NCBI RefSeq assembly: GCF_002844555.1
Contig: NZ_PJNI01000009.1
Coordinates: forward strand, 1-64,000
Source: Brumimicrobium salinarum
GTDB lineage: Bacteria > Bacteroidota > Bacteroidia > Flavobacteriales_D > Crocinitomicaceae
DNA length: 64,000 nt
Direction of reading: 5' to 3'
The notes under the pieces were generated by a model. The model was not told the DNA's origin, did no database searches, and saw nothing but the letters and a program-made list of their open reading frames with translations. Of this stretch, positions 36,904 through 44,878 are shown in pieces. The first letter of the stretch is position 1, and each line of letters begins with the position of its first letter. A program made the translations under genes and the position numbers.

Positions 36904-36908
36904 AGTTC

Positions 36909-36936
36909 TAAAGGTAAAATTTTAAGCTTCAAACAA
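36909..36936 (-). promoter_or_regulatory. Promoter of the RNA candidate (TTG-N17-TACCTTTA)
   Basis: TTG (36936-36934), 17-bp spacer, TACCTTTA (36916-36909): one mismatch to TAnnTTTG. A similar TACCTTAC lies farther upstream at 37000-36993. Confidence 0.45.
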
Positions 36937-36947
36937 CGCTACATGGC

Positions 36948-36993
36948 GGTCTTGCGACCTCAAACAAATCGAACACCTCTGTGTGATTGTTTG
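36948..36993 (-). other. Two further hairpins upstream of the RNA candidate
   Basis: On the minus strand, CAAACAA/TTGTTTG (36993-36987 with 36967-36961) encloses ACAC-AGAG-GTGT. It is followed by GGTC-GCAA-GACC (36959-36948), a stem capped by a GNRA-type GCAA loop. They may belong to a longer RNA that begins near 36990. Confidence 0.4.
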
Positions 36994-37071
36994 TAAGGTA
37001 AAAATAATACTTTTTTTTGACTCCCCGCTATAATTTTGCTAACAATTTTACGTGTTTAAACAATCATATCC

Positions 37072-37108
37072 AAAAAAAAAGGTGCCCATAATAAATATGG
37101 ACACCTTG
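37072..37108 (-). terminator. Intrinsic terminator of the DUF4836 gene
   Basis: On the minus strand a 12-bp stem (AAGGTGTCCATA / TATGGGCACCTT, one G-U pair) with loop TTTAT is followed by a run of T (37080-37072). It lies 21 bp after the stop. Confidence 0.9.
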
Positions 37109-37128
37109 AAAATAAATTAATCCGTTAA

Positions 37129-38649
37129 CTAAAACGAAACATTACCCATTTGATTAATTAGGTCTTCTTGAAATGCATTTGTAATTTGTTTAAGAACGTT
37201 TACATCCTTATTTTTCATCACAATTTTCAGAACAAACTCCTCGTTATTTCCTGTCAATGACAGATGATCGGCTAAACCAAGAATCAAATCATACCTACCT
37301 CCTGAAACAGGTAAATCGTTTTCTGCAAAATGTTTTAAATCAACATAAAATGAAAAAGGTGGATTCCCAATTTCTTTCATATTTGATGTTTTGGTAAGAC
37401 CTTCCACTTTAAAATTTTCTTTTAGCGTGTCATTACTATGTAAAATAACCGCATTTTCTTGTACCAGCATCATTGCTTGATCTTGGCGATAATATCCATC
37501 TCCTAAATCTTTTACAGTTCCTTCTTCTGCATACGTTTCTAACAAATCCATCATATTTTCAGTCTTATTACCTAGCCCAATATACATGTGCATTTTCGGA
37601 ACGTTTTGCATATTAATATTATCTGGCACTGCTTCCTTACCGACCATTAATCCGATATTACCATTTATGGCATCTGTCAGATGCTCACCCACAAGAGATT
37701 CCATCATTTGTCCTTGCTTACCAAACATTTGAAAAACAGAAAGCTCTGGTTTTGGAGAAAAAGTCAGCATCAATTCTTCCATCTTTTTCAAATCAACGGA
37801 CAAATTCATGTGTACTGAAGGTTCACCTGGTCCGAGGTTTTTATTAATTTTCGCATCAGCTTCTTCTTGAAAAAAGAACGTTGATTTCATTTCTTCGTTT
37901 ACATTAGATATATCAAATTTGGAAATCAATTGACCTTCTTCAAACCCTAAACTAAAAGCAACATGGCTATTTTTCACCAAGCTTTGAATCTCATCTTGTT
38001 TGTCTGCAGATAAATTGGCTAAAGACGTATTAGAGGTTCCGTACATTTGCTCTAAATTAGAAGCAATAAGAATATCTGTTGGTGTATTCAAAATACTTTC
38101 AACACGGTCATTAATCTCACCATCACCTATCATAGTTTGATGAATATCAGCAATCAATTCAGCTCCTTTTCCTTTTAGACCACCATACGCCAAAACCATA
38201 GTTTTATCATTAAAGCCTATTGCAAAATCACCTTCCTCATAAGTCATTAAATCATTTTCTTCCTCGAAAAAGAATCCCATGTCATCAAACATGGCTGCTA
38301 AGCTATCCTTATTAGCTACACTCATAAATACATAGGCATTTTTAGGAACTCCATTTCTATCGAGCGGTCCTTGCAAGGCATAATGTATCATATCTTCAAA
38401 CTTCAAGCCTTGTTCTATCGTGGATAATTGCTCTTGAATTAACGCTCCAAAATCAGGAATTTCAGTTAATGCAGACTTATCCTTTATTGCTTTAAAGTCA
38501 ATATATCCATAACCGACAATACTATCTGTTTGGCTAACAAATTTTGTTACACCTTTATTCAAATCGCTATCAACTTCAGACTTGCAACTCGCCAAAAAAA
38601 CAAGCATGAATAAAGTTGAAATAAACATTAATTTTCTGTAATCTCTCAT
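37129..38649 (-). CDS. DUF4836-family lipoprotein
   Basis: The 506-residue product has a lipoprotein signal (LFMLVFLASCKSE, lipid cysteine near 22). The pattern after it (PDFGALIQEQLSTIEQGLKF…AYVFMSVANKDSLAAMFDDMG, FAIGFNDKTMVLAYGG) fits DUF4836, a Bacteroidota-restricted family of unknown function. It is mostly soluble and acidic. The C-terminal half repeats an amphipathic sheet/helix style (GEPSVHMNLSVDLKKMEELM). The gene is monocistronic with a strong terminator. Assignment to DUF4836 is from memory of the pattern and is moderate. Confidence 0.78.
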   Translation of the reverse strand: MRDYRKLMFISTLFMLVFLASCKSEVDSDLNKGVTKFVSQTDSIVGYGYIDFKAIKDKSALTEIPDFGALIQEQLSTIEQGLKFEDMIHYALQGPLDRNGVPKNAYVFMSVANKDSLAAMFDDMGFFFEEENDLMTYEEGDFAIGFNDKTMVLAYGGLKGKGAELIADIHQTMIGDGEINDRVESILNTPTDILIASNLEQMYGTSNTSLANLSADKQDEIQSLVKNSHVAFSLGFEEGQLISKFDISNVNEEMKSTFFFQEEADAKINKNLGPGEPSVHMNLSVDLKKMEELMLTFSPKPELSVFQMFGKQGQMMESLVGEHLTDAINGNIGLMVGKEAVPDNINMQNVPKMHMYIGLGNKTENMMDLLETYAEEGTVKDLGDGYYRQDQAMMLVQENAVILHSNDTLKENFKVEGLTKTSNMKEIGNPPFSFYVDLKHFAENDLPVSGGRYDLILGLADHLSLTGNNEEFVLKIVMKNKDVNVLKQITNAFQEDLINQMGNVSF

Positions 38650-38796
38650 TGATTTAATTTTAGATTTTTTTTGATAAATATATACATTCTGAATTAATTA
38701 CGTCTGCTCAACTAAATTTTACCCTTTAAAATCAAAGATAAAATTAATCATTTTAAAACTATCAGCATAAAGTTTATCATTCTTCAATTGTTGTCA

Positions 38797-38804
38797 TACC
38801 TTTG
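38797..38804 (+). promoter_or_regulatory. -7 box (TACCTTTG) next to a start codon
   Basis: TACCTTTG ends 4 bp before ATG 38809, so the mRNA is predicted to be leaderless. It also shows that translation cannot start at the upstream TTG 38788, which lies inside the promoter. Confidence 0.6.
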
Positions 38805-38808
38805 TAAT

Positions 38809-39375
38809 ATGCATGAAATAGAGCCTTATTTTAATTGGAGAGATCATTATATTTCATCTGAAGATGAGCGTTCACCTTTTTATGAAAAAGAATATAGTGA
38901 ATTTGAATTTTCGGACCAAGTCTATAATTATTTATTACATCCCCAGTGGGATAACTTTGGTTCTTCTACTTTATTCATGAAAATTCTTTACACTGACTAT
39001 CATGAGGGATATACCGTCATTGAATTAATTGGAGAGTGGAATGATGCAATTAATAACGACATTATGACCTTTAAGAGAGATATTGTTGAGCATCTGATGT
39101 TTGAAGGGATAGATAAATTTATTCTTATAGGTGAAAATGTACTTAATTTTCATTATTCTGATGATTGTTACTACGAAGAATGGTTTGATGAACTCGATGA
39201 TGGATATATTGCCATGGTAAATTTTCACGAACATGTCATACGTGAGTTCAATGAAATCCATCTTGATCAGTACTTTGTTCTTGGTGGTGAATTAGAAGAC
39301 GTTTCGTGGAGAACCTATTCTCCAGAGCAGTTTTACACCAAAATCAATGCTTACGTTCAAAAAAGACTTGCATAA
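38809..39375 (+). CDS. Conserved hypothetical cytoplasmic protein
   Basis: I place the start at ATG 38809 (MHEIEPYFNWRDHYISSEDE), giving 188 residues, because the promoter box at 38797-38804 overlaps any earlier start. The protein is very acidic and aromatic (YYEEWFDELDDGYIAMVNFH), has no signal peptide or membrane segment, and contains the striking IELIGEWNDAINNDIMTFKR and GIDKFILIGENVLNFH segments. I recall similar uncharacterised proteins across Flavobacteriia but no function. It is convergent with the NUDIX gene. Confidence 0.78.
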   Translation: MHEIEPYFNWRDHYISSEDERSPFYEKEYSEFEFSDQVYNYLLHPQWDNFGSSTLFMKILYTDYHEGYTVIELIGEWNDAINNDIMTFKRDIVEHLMFEGIDKFILIGENVLNFHYSDDCYYEEWFDELDDGYIAMVNFHEHVIREFNEIHLDQYFVLGGELEDVSWRTYSPEQFYTKINAYVQKRLA

Positions 39376-39397
39376 CTCTTTTTTTTGATTCGTATTC

Positions 39398-39832
39398 TCA
39401 AGAGTTCTTAATCAATAATTCAACCACATGCTTATCTATTGGGAAAGTTACCTCGTCCGTACTTAACTCAGATAGTTTCATCCAGCGGTGCGACTCTATT
39501 TCATTCTCTTTAAAGTCAAATGGAGTGTTTTTTACTTGAATTAAATCGAGATGAGGAGAAAATACGGAATAATAAACACTTATAATTTGGTCGTTTTCAT
39601 TAAAGGCTGATGGCTGATAGAAATCGGTTAAATAAATGAGTTCTTTTACTTCAATTGGAAGGTTCAACTCCTCTTCAAACTCGCGAATCAAACAATCTTT
39701 AATCCCTTCGCCCTGTTCTAAACCTCCTCCTGGAAATTTAGTAAATCTTTTCCCAAAACGCCTTTCATCCGAAAGCAAAATCTCGTCTTTGTCATTTCTC
39801 AGAATACCATAAACACGAATATTAAATGCCAT
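39398..39832 (-). CDS. NUDIX hydrolase
   Basis: The 144-residue protein contains a full Nudix box (GGLEQGEGIKDCLIREFEEE at about residues 38-57, matching GX5EX7REUXEE), which binds Mg2+ and hydrolyses nucleoside-diphosphate-linked substrates. The N-terminal IRVYGILRNDKDEILLSDER is typical of house-cleaning ADP-ribose or (d)NTP pyrophosphatases. It overlaps the upstream MazG-like gene by 11 bp, so the two nucleotide-hydrolysing enzymes are translationally coupled. Confidence 0.92.
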   Translation of the reverse strand: MAFNIRVYGILRNDKDEILLSDERRFGKRFTKFPGGGLEQGEGIKDCLIREFEEELNLPIEVKELIYLTDFYQPSAFNENDQIISVYYSVFSPHLDLIQVKNTPFDFKENEIESHRWMKLSELSTDEVTFPIDKHVVELLIKNS

Positions 39833-40229
39833 ATTTTTCTATTATTGATTGAATATTTGGCGCAACATAAGCATTTCCTTTCCCTACCTTCCCGTCTTGT
39901 CGGTAAACAGGTTTTCCATTCAAATCTAATTTACTCATGTTTGCCCTATGAATTTCTTGAAAGACCTCTACAATCACATCTTCCATTCCGTGTTTGAGAA
40001 TAGTACCAAGTAATACATACAACTGATCTCCTAGCGCATCTGCCACTTCGGTAACATCGTCATTTTTTGCGGCAGATAAATATTCTTCATTTTCCTCCCG
40101 CATTAATCGATAACGTAATTCAATTGCATCATTACCAATATTGGCGCATGGAGCATTTGCATTTTCAATCGAAAAGCAGGAATGAAACGCTGAAACACAC
40201 TTTATTAATTGCGATAATGATTTTTCCAT
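39822..40229 (-). CDS. MazG-like NTP pyrophosphohydrolase
   Basis: A 135-residue all-alpha NTP pyrophosphohydrolase. The metal-binding pattern EENEEYLSAAKNDDVTEVADALGD (ExxE then ExxxD) is typical of MazG/HisE-like proteins, and the C-terminal MSKLDLNGKPVYRQDGKVGKG is a common extension in this subgroup. It probably hydrolyses noncanonical or surplus nucleoside triphosphates. It is the first gene of a two-gene operon with the NUDIX hydrolase, a plausible nucleotide-pool sanitation pair. Confidence 0.85.
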   Translation of the reverse strand: MEKSLSQLIKCVSAFHSCFSIENANAPCANIGNDAIELRYRLMREENEEYLSAAKNDDVTEVADALGDQLYVLLGTILKHGMEDVIVEVFQEIHRANMSKLDLNGKPVYRQDGKVGKGNAYVAPNIQSIIEKYGI

Positions 40230-40310
40230 TTTACAGTATTGTTTTTATAAAAAAACGAAGTTAAGAAATCCTATCTAGCCAATACAAAGAATTCTATTTT
40301 TTGAATATAT

Positions 40311-40342
40311 TTGAACAAAATCATTTGATTTTCTTTACTTTG
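40311..40342 (+). promoter_or_regulatory. Promoter of the sensor phosphatase gene (TTG-N21-TTACTTTG)
   Basis: TTG at 40311-40313 and TTACTTTG at 40335-40342 (one mismatch to TAnnTTTG) are 21 bp apart. The box ends 4 bp before ATG 40347, again a leaderless layout. Confidence 0.45.
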
Positions 40343-40346
40343 TATT

Positions 40347-43300
40347 ATGAAACGATTGCTAAAACACCTATTACTTTATGTGAGTATTTTTCCTTGGTTA
40401 TGGGCCAATGCTCAAAATGAATTTCCACCAATTACCAATTTCAATGCTGATGATTACGGTCATCAATTCTCGCCAGAAAACATTGGAATCTGTCAAGACA
40501 ATAGAGGTGTCATGTATTTTGGTAACACGGGAAACATTCTCACTTTTGATGGAAATAGATGGGATTCGATTTCTGTGGTTCCTACACGCGCTTGTTATGC
40601 TCTACACCATTCAAAAAAAGGGAATATATATGTTGGCACATTAGGCGATTTCGGTCAATTAAAGCCAAATAAATATGGCAAATACGTATATCATTCCTTA
40701 ATAGATTCGGCATTTAGAAAAGATTATTCTTTTCATGAAATTTGGGATATTCATGAAACACCTGATGGAATATTTTTTCAAAGTGAGGAACAAATTTTTC
40801 TTTTAAAAGAAAACAAAATTACCGCTCTTGAAATGCCTTCAACAGCCCATACTACATTTAATGTTAATCAACAATTAGTTGCAAGGATGCGTGGCATAGG
40901 TTTAATGACTTGGAAAAACAAGCAGTGGATTAAGGTAGAGAATAGTGAAGCCATAAAGGATTATGGTGTTTTTGGTATTGTTCCAACACAAGAAAAGCAT
41001 ATAAAGATTGTTATTACCCAGGAATTGGGTCTATTCAAACTCAATACAAAAAGTAACACACTTTATCCGCATCCTACAGCGCATGATAAACAAATCTTAA
41101 GTTATATTTTATATGGTGCAAAAGCAATTGGAGATCAAAAAATCAGTCTACAAACCAGAGGGAAAGGATTGATTATAATCAACCATGAAGGTAAAGAGCT
41201 ATATAGAATAGATAATCGAATGGGACTTGTTTCTAATGATATCGAAAGACAGTTTATCGATGTAGATGGTAACTTGTGGATTACAACGGCTAATGGTATT
41301 TCTTTAATTAACCAAACATCAAGACTGTCATATTTTTCTGCTAAGCAAGGCGTACACGGAGGTGTAGAAGCAATTCTCCATGATGTTTATAAAGACCGAG
41401 AACTCTTATACATAGGAACCAATGAAGGTTTGTTTAGATTAACACAGTCACATAAGAAATCGATCCGAATTTTTGAGAAAATAGAAGGTATAAATTATTC
41501 TGTTTGGGACTTAAGCAGGCATAAAAACCATCTTTTTATTAGTACAAGCGAAGGCTTTTTCGTTGCCGATATAGAGGACGCACAATTGAAAATAACCAAA
41601 ATAAACAGAGAGAATACCAATAAATCCTACCTAGATCAAGCAAACAATATTCTCGTAAATGCTGGAATGAACGGTGTTTCTGTTTATGACCTAACGACAC
41701 TCACGCTTCTGTACCGTTATAAAAATGAATTAACTACAATTTCTGGCATTGAAAAACAAATTACTGAGGATGGCACAAATTATTGGATTGGTGCGATAGG
41801 TCAAGGAGTTATAAAACTTAAGAAGACCGATCATTTTGATGTAGAACTTTTTATGGGAACAGAACTTGGGTTTCCGCAAGACCATATTTTAGTACCTCAA
41901 ATACTAAATAAAAAAGTCGTTTTGGGTTCAACGCAAGGCGTTTTAAGCGTAGATGAAACAGAAATGGATGGCGAAACTTATACTTTCTTTATGCCTACCA
42001 CATTAGGAGACAGCTTACTTGAAGGGCCAATCTTTGACTTACATGATGAGGCAGATCGCACATGGTACAGCATAGATAACCAAGTTGGTGTATTCGACAA
42101 AAAGAAAAATACATTTACCAATCGACCATTTTGGGGAATTAAAAAAGGGCGCATCAATACTTTGTATCGTTCTAGCGACGCTCCTTATCTTTGGATAGGG
42201 TCATCTGATGGACTTATACGCTACCAAATTGAAGGGGAAATTCCATTTAAAAATGATTTTAAAGCCATTATAAGCGCTGTGAAAAACAAGGCTAATCAAA
42301 CAATTTTTGGTGGCATTCATCATGAAGAATTCATTCCAATTAATATGGAATACAAAAAAAACTACTTGAATATTGAATTCAGTGCACCTTATTTTGAAGA
42401 TCGACAAGCGCTAGAATATACATATTGGTTAAAGAATTACGAAAAAGATTGGTCAGCTTGGAGTAATAAAACAAAAATAGAGTTAACTAATTTACCAGAT
42501 GGGAAGTACACCTTTAAAGTTAAGGCTAGAAATGTTTATCATCAGGAATCTGAAATTGCTGAAATCTCATTCACTATTCTTACTCCTTGGTATAAAACAT
42601 CCTATGCTATTTTAGGATACTTTATTATTCTATTATTACTCATTTATGGAATTGTGAAAATTAGTCTCTACCGTTTAAAACAACAAAATAAACGACTTGA
42701 AGTAGCGGTAACGGAACGAACACACGAAATTGCATTAAAAAATACGCGTTTAGAAGAGCAAAAAGCAGAAATTATTCATCAAAAAACAGAAATTGAAGAC
42801 AGTATAAATTATGCACAACGAATTCAATCTGCTATTTTGCCCATCAAAGAAGAAATGCTTCAAAAACTAGGGGATGCTTTTGTTTTATTTTGGCCAAAAG
42901 ATGTCGTAAGTGGTGATTTTTACTGGTATTATCGACAGAATGATATTTCAGTTGTAGTTTGTGCAGACTGCACTGGACATGGTGTTCCTGGAGCATTTAT
43001 GTCAATGATCGGAGTTGACAAACTTAATGTATGCGTACAAGAAAAAGGCATTACCAATCCAAGTGAGATTTTGAGTTTTCTCAATCAAGGTATAAAAACT
43101 TCTTTACGACAAGATGAAACTAAGAATGCAACAAGAGATGGAATGGATGCTGCAATTCTGACTATTAATCACAGTACCCAAAGAATTCAATACGCAGGAG
43201 CTAACAGACCGCTATGGATGATGAGTAATAACGAGTTTAGTGAAATCAAAGCTACTAAAGTTGCCGTAGGCGGATTTACACCTGCTGATCAAGTTTTTGA

Positions 43301-43556
43301 ATTACATGAGTTTAATCTAATTAATACAACTCGTTTTTATATGAGTTCTGATGGTTACGCTGATCAATTTGGAGGCCCAAAAGGAAAAAAGTTTAAAATT
43401 AAAAAGATGAAAAACTTAATTATCGAAAACCATAAGCGACCTATGCAGGAGCAGCAAGAACTTTTAGAAAATACGATGAAAAAATGGGCTGAAGGTCATG
43501 AACAAATTGATGATATTTGTGTAATTGGATTAACCATAGAAAAACAGAATACGTAA
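40347..43556 (+). CDS. Beta-propeller/Y_Y_Y sensor with SpoIIE-type PP2C phosphatase
   Basis: Residues 1-23 are a signal peptide (SIFPWLWANAQ). Residues about 35-640 form a periplasmic two-component-regulator-type beta-propeller (repeats such as GNLWITTANGISL, ELLYIGTNEGLFRL). A Y_Y_Y beta-sandwich is at about 660-745 (YTYWLKNYEKDWSAWSNKTK), one membrane helix at about 751-775, and a coiled coil at about 780-830. A SpoIIE/PP2C phosphatase domain runs from about 835 to 1065 (DVVSGDFYW, CADCTGHGVPGAFMSM, MSSDGYADQFGG). It should sense an external signal and dephosphorylate a cytoplasmic partner, classically an anti-sigma antagonist. No partner gene is adjacent. Confidence 0.9.
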   Translation: MKRLLKHLLLYVSIFPWLWANAQNEFPPITNFNADDYGHQFSPENIGICQDNRGVMYFGNTGNILTFDGNRWDSISVVPTRACYALHHSKKGNIYVGTLGDFGQLKPNKYGKYVYHSLIDSAFRKDYSFHEIWDIHETPDGIFFQSEEQIFLLKENKITALEMPSTAHTTFNVNQQLVARMRGIGLMTWKNKQWIKVENSEAIKDYGVFGIVPTQEKHIKIVITQELGLFKLNTKSNTLYPHPTAHDKQILSYILYGAKAIGDQKISLQTRGKGLIIINHEGKELYRIDNRMGLVSNDIERQFIDVDGNLWITTANGISLINQTSRLSYFSAKQGVHGGVEAILHDVYKDRELLYIGTNEGLFRLTQSHKKSIRIFEKIEGINYSVWDLSRHKNHLFISTSEGFFVADIEDAQLKITKINRENTNKSYLDQANNILVNAGMNGVSVYDLTTLTLLYRYKNELTTISGIEKQITEDGTNYWIGAIGQGVIKLKKTDHFDVELFMGTELGFPQDHILVPQILNKKVVLGSTQGVLSVDETEMDGETYTFFMPTTLGDSLLEGPIFDLHDEADRTWYSIDNQVGVFDKKKNTFTNRPFWGIKKGRINTLYRSSDAPYLWIGSSDGLIRYQIEGEIPFKNDFKAIISAVKNKANQTIFGGIHHEEFIPINMEYKKNYLNIEFSAPYFEDRQALEYTYWLKNYEKDWSAWSNKTKIELTNLPDGKYTFKVKARNVYHQESEIAEISFTILTPWYKTSYAILGYFIILLLLIYGIVKISLYRLKQQNKRLEVAVTERTHEIALKNTRLEEQKAEIIHQKTEIEDSINYAQRIQSAILPIKEEMLQKLGDAFVLFWPKDVVSGDFYWYYRQNDISVVVCADCTGHGVPGAFMSMIGVDKLNVCVQEKGITNPSEILSFLNQGIKTSLRQDETKNATRDGMDAAILTINHSTQRIQYAGANRPLWMMSNNEFSEIKATKVAVGGFTPADQVFELHEFNLINTTRFYMSSDGYADQFGGPKGKKFKIKKMKNLIIENHKRPMQEQQELLENTMKKWAEGHEQIDDICVIGLTIEKQNT

Positions 43557-43608
43557 CATTCATTACGAACTAAAACCAATAAATAAGTTATTCTTGTAGA
43601 AAAAAGTC

Positions 43609-43782
43609 ATGGCAGCAATTCACTATTTATATGCGTTTATTGGCGGATTGATTTTTGGCGGTTTAAATAGTTGGTATTGGTACACAAAAGGATACAGAGG
43701 CGGAAAATTATTTTTTCTTGGTACAATTGGTTTTTTTGGGATTATCGTATTAATTTTAAAGTTGTTTAATCCCCATTCATGA
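43609..43782 (+). CDS. Small two-helix membrane protein (57 aa)
   Basis: ATG 43609 opens a 57-residue frame with two hydrophobic segments (HYLYAFIGGLIFGGLNSWYW and LFFLGTIGFFGIIVLILKLF) separated by the basic loop TKGYRGGK. Its TGA overlaps the ATG of the EI24 gene (ATGA), so the two are translationally coupled. That coupling and the membrane pattern support it as real. It is perhaps a partner or assembly subunit of the EI24 protein. Confidence 0.7.
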   Translation: MAAIHYLYAFIGGLIFGGLNSWYWYTKGYRGGKLFFLGTIGFFGIIVLILKLFNPHS

Positions 43783-44522
43783 ATGCATTAAAAGATCATT
43801 TATTCGCATTAAAACGCAGCCTCTTTCTATTGAGAAAACGCGCATTTTTGATTTTTTTTATACCCGGACTTGTTGTGGCAAGTATTTTTATACTTTATGT
43901 TGTCGGTCTTTCTATATTAAATGATGGGCTGCGTTTTTTCGCCAAGCTGCCTTGGATAGGAATTTACCTAGGCTCAACCATCAACACCGTTTTTAATTGG
44001 ATCAACAGCCTATCTTTATTCATTTATCAATTTACAATCATTACTTTATTATCTCCTTTTAACACCTTGCTGAGTCAACGCGTTGAAACTACAGAAACAG
44101 GAAGAGATTTTCCTGATGGTTGGACGAAATTTTTTAAAGATATCTTGCGTACTTTAGGTGTAATAATTTTCGGTGGTTTACTTTATTTCTCGTGCTACTT
44201 ATTATGGTCAATCATTGCATGGTTATTTGGCCTTACAATCCTTTCGCCCTTCGTAGCTCTAGTTTTACTAAGTTTCTTTACCGGCTTTAATAGCTACGAT
44301 TATTCACTCGAAAGACACAACATCAGTGTAATAAACAGCTGGAAGTACGCATTTCAGCATCCACTTCAAATGATCTTTACGGGTCTAATCTTCACCATCT
44401 TACTTTACATTCCTTTTATTGGAGTAGTTTTAGCTCCCGTTATTTTAACGATGGTAGGAACCATAAACTTTTTAGAATTACAAAAAAAGAAAGTAAAAAA
44501 AGAGAAATCAATCGAATCATAA
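43779..44522 (+). CDS. EI24-domain (CysZ-like) integral membrane protein
   Basis: The 247-residue protein has about five hydrophobic segments and a pattern typical of EI24/CysZ-like proteins: an N-terminal cytoplasmic helix, FFIPGLVVASIFILYVV, a central amphipathic region (FNTLLSQRVETTETGRDFPD) and FTGFNSYDYSLERHNISV…GLIFTILLYIPFIGVVLAPV. CysZ members import sulfate; for this broad domain the substrate is unknown. It overlaps the upstream 57-residue membrane protein by 4 bp. Confidence 0.82.
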   Translation: MNALKDHLFALKRSLFLLRKRAFLIFFIPGLVVASIFILYVVGLSILNDGLRFFAKLPWIGIYLGSTINTVFNWINSLSLFIYQFTIITLLSPFNTLLSQRVETTETGRDFPDGWTKFFKDILRTLGVIIFGGLLYFSCYLLWSIIAWLFGLTILSPFVALVLLSFFTGFNSYDYSLERHNISVINSWKYAFQHPLQMIFTGLIFTILLYIPFIGVVLAPVILTMVGTINFLELQKKKVKKEKSIES

Positions 44523-44853
44523 AACAATTAAAACATATATAAAGCTTTAGGAGATATACACTACTATCTGAAAACTTAAAAATAGCCCAGTACTTTATCT
44601 TTTATAAATAATGGAAGGTAAGAAAAGTAGGCTACTTCGTAAAACGAAAAAAAGGTCCTTCGTGTATCAATTAGCAAACGAAGGTTGACAATAGCATAAG
44701 GAAAGCAATCAAAATCTTTCGGGTGAATATCGGGATAAAATCTAAAAGTTTAAATTTCATATTGTTGCTTTCTTAGAAATGTATCGACCATTATATATCA
44801 ATAGATTGCTTATTTCTTTTGTTAAAACAATATGTTTTTAATTAGAATTGATT
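44523..44853. other. Intergenic region with a hairpin and a possible mini-gene
   Basis: About 330 bp between the EI24 gene and the DUF1800 promoter. It contains a minus-strand mini-ORF with terminator (separate entry). A plus-strand 25-codon basic ORF at about 44611-44688 is too short to support. Confidence 0.35.
44651..44760 (-). other. Possible 29-residue hydrophobic peptide gene ending in a terminator hairpin
   Basis: On the minus strand ATG 44760 opens a 29-codon frame (MKFKLLDFIPIFTRKILIAF…LLSTFVC) ending at TAA 44673-44671. The last codons overlap the stem CCTTCGT/ACGAAGG (44684-44678 with 44663-44657), which is followed by ACC and seven T: an intrinsic terminator in the right place. 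The peptide is one amphipathic or transmembrane helix. No exact promoter box is seen. It could equally be a small RNA. Confidence 0.35.
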
Positions 44854-44861
44854 TATTTTTG
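44854..44861 (+). promoter_or_regulatory. -7 box (TATTTTTG) for the DUF1800 operon
   Basis: Exact TAnnTTTG, 17 bp before ATG 44879, predicting a leader of about 11 nt for the four-gene operon. Confidence 0.5.
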
Positions 44862-44878
44862 AGGTAAACATTACAACT

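Noticed and set aside
36699-36932. Minus-strand 77-codon ORF upstream of upp
   Set aside because: It needs a TTG start, lies across the promoter, stems and terminator of the RNA candidate, and its translation is an arbitrary mix of basic and hydrophobic residues.
36961-36993. TTCGATT resembling a tRNA/tmRNA T-loop
   Set aside because: The flanking bases do not form a T-stem, and no acceptor stem, anticodon arm or CCA-like end is present. The same bases form a better CAAACAA/TTGTTTG hairpin.
39374-39406. AACTCTT/AAGAGTT inverted repeat between convergent genes
   Set aside because: The T-run falls inside the loop, not after the stem, so it does not look like an intrinsic terminator; seven pairs across 19 nt is weak.
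44611-44688. Plus-strand 25-codon basic ORF (MEGKKSRLLRKTKKRSF…)
   Set aside because: It has no promoter or ribosome-binding signal and overlaps a hairpin better explained as a minus-strand terminator.
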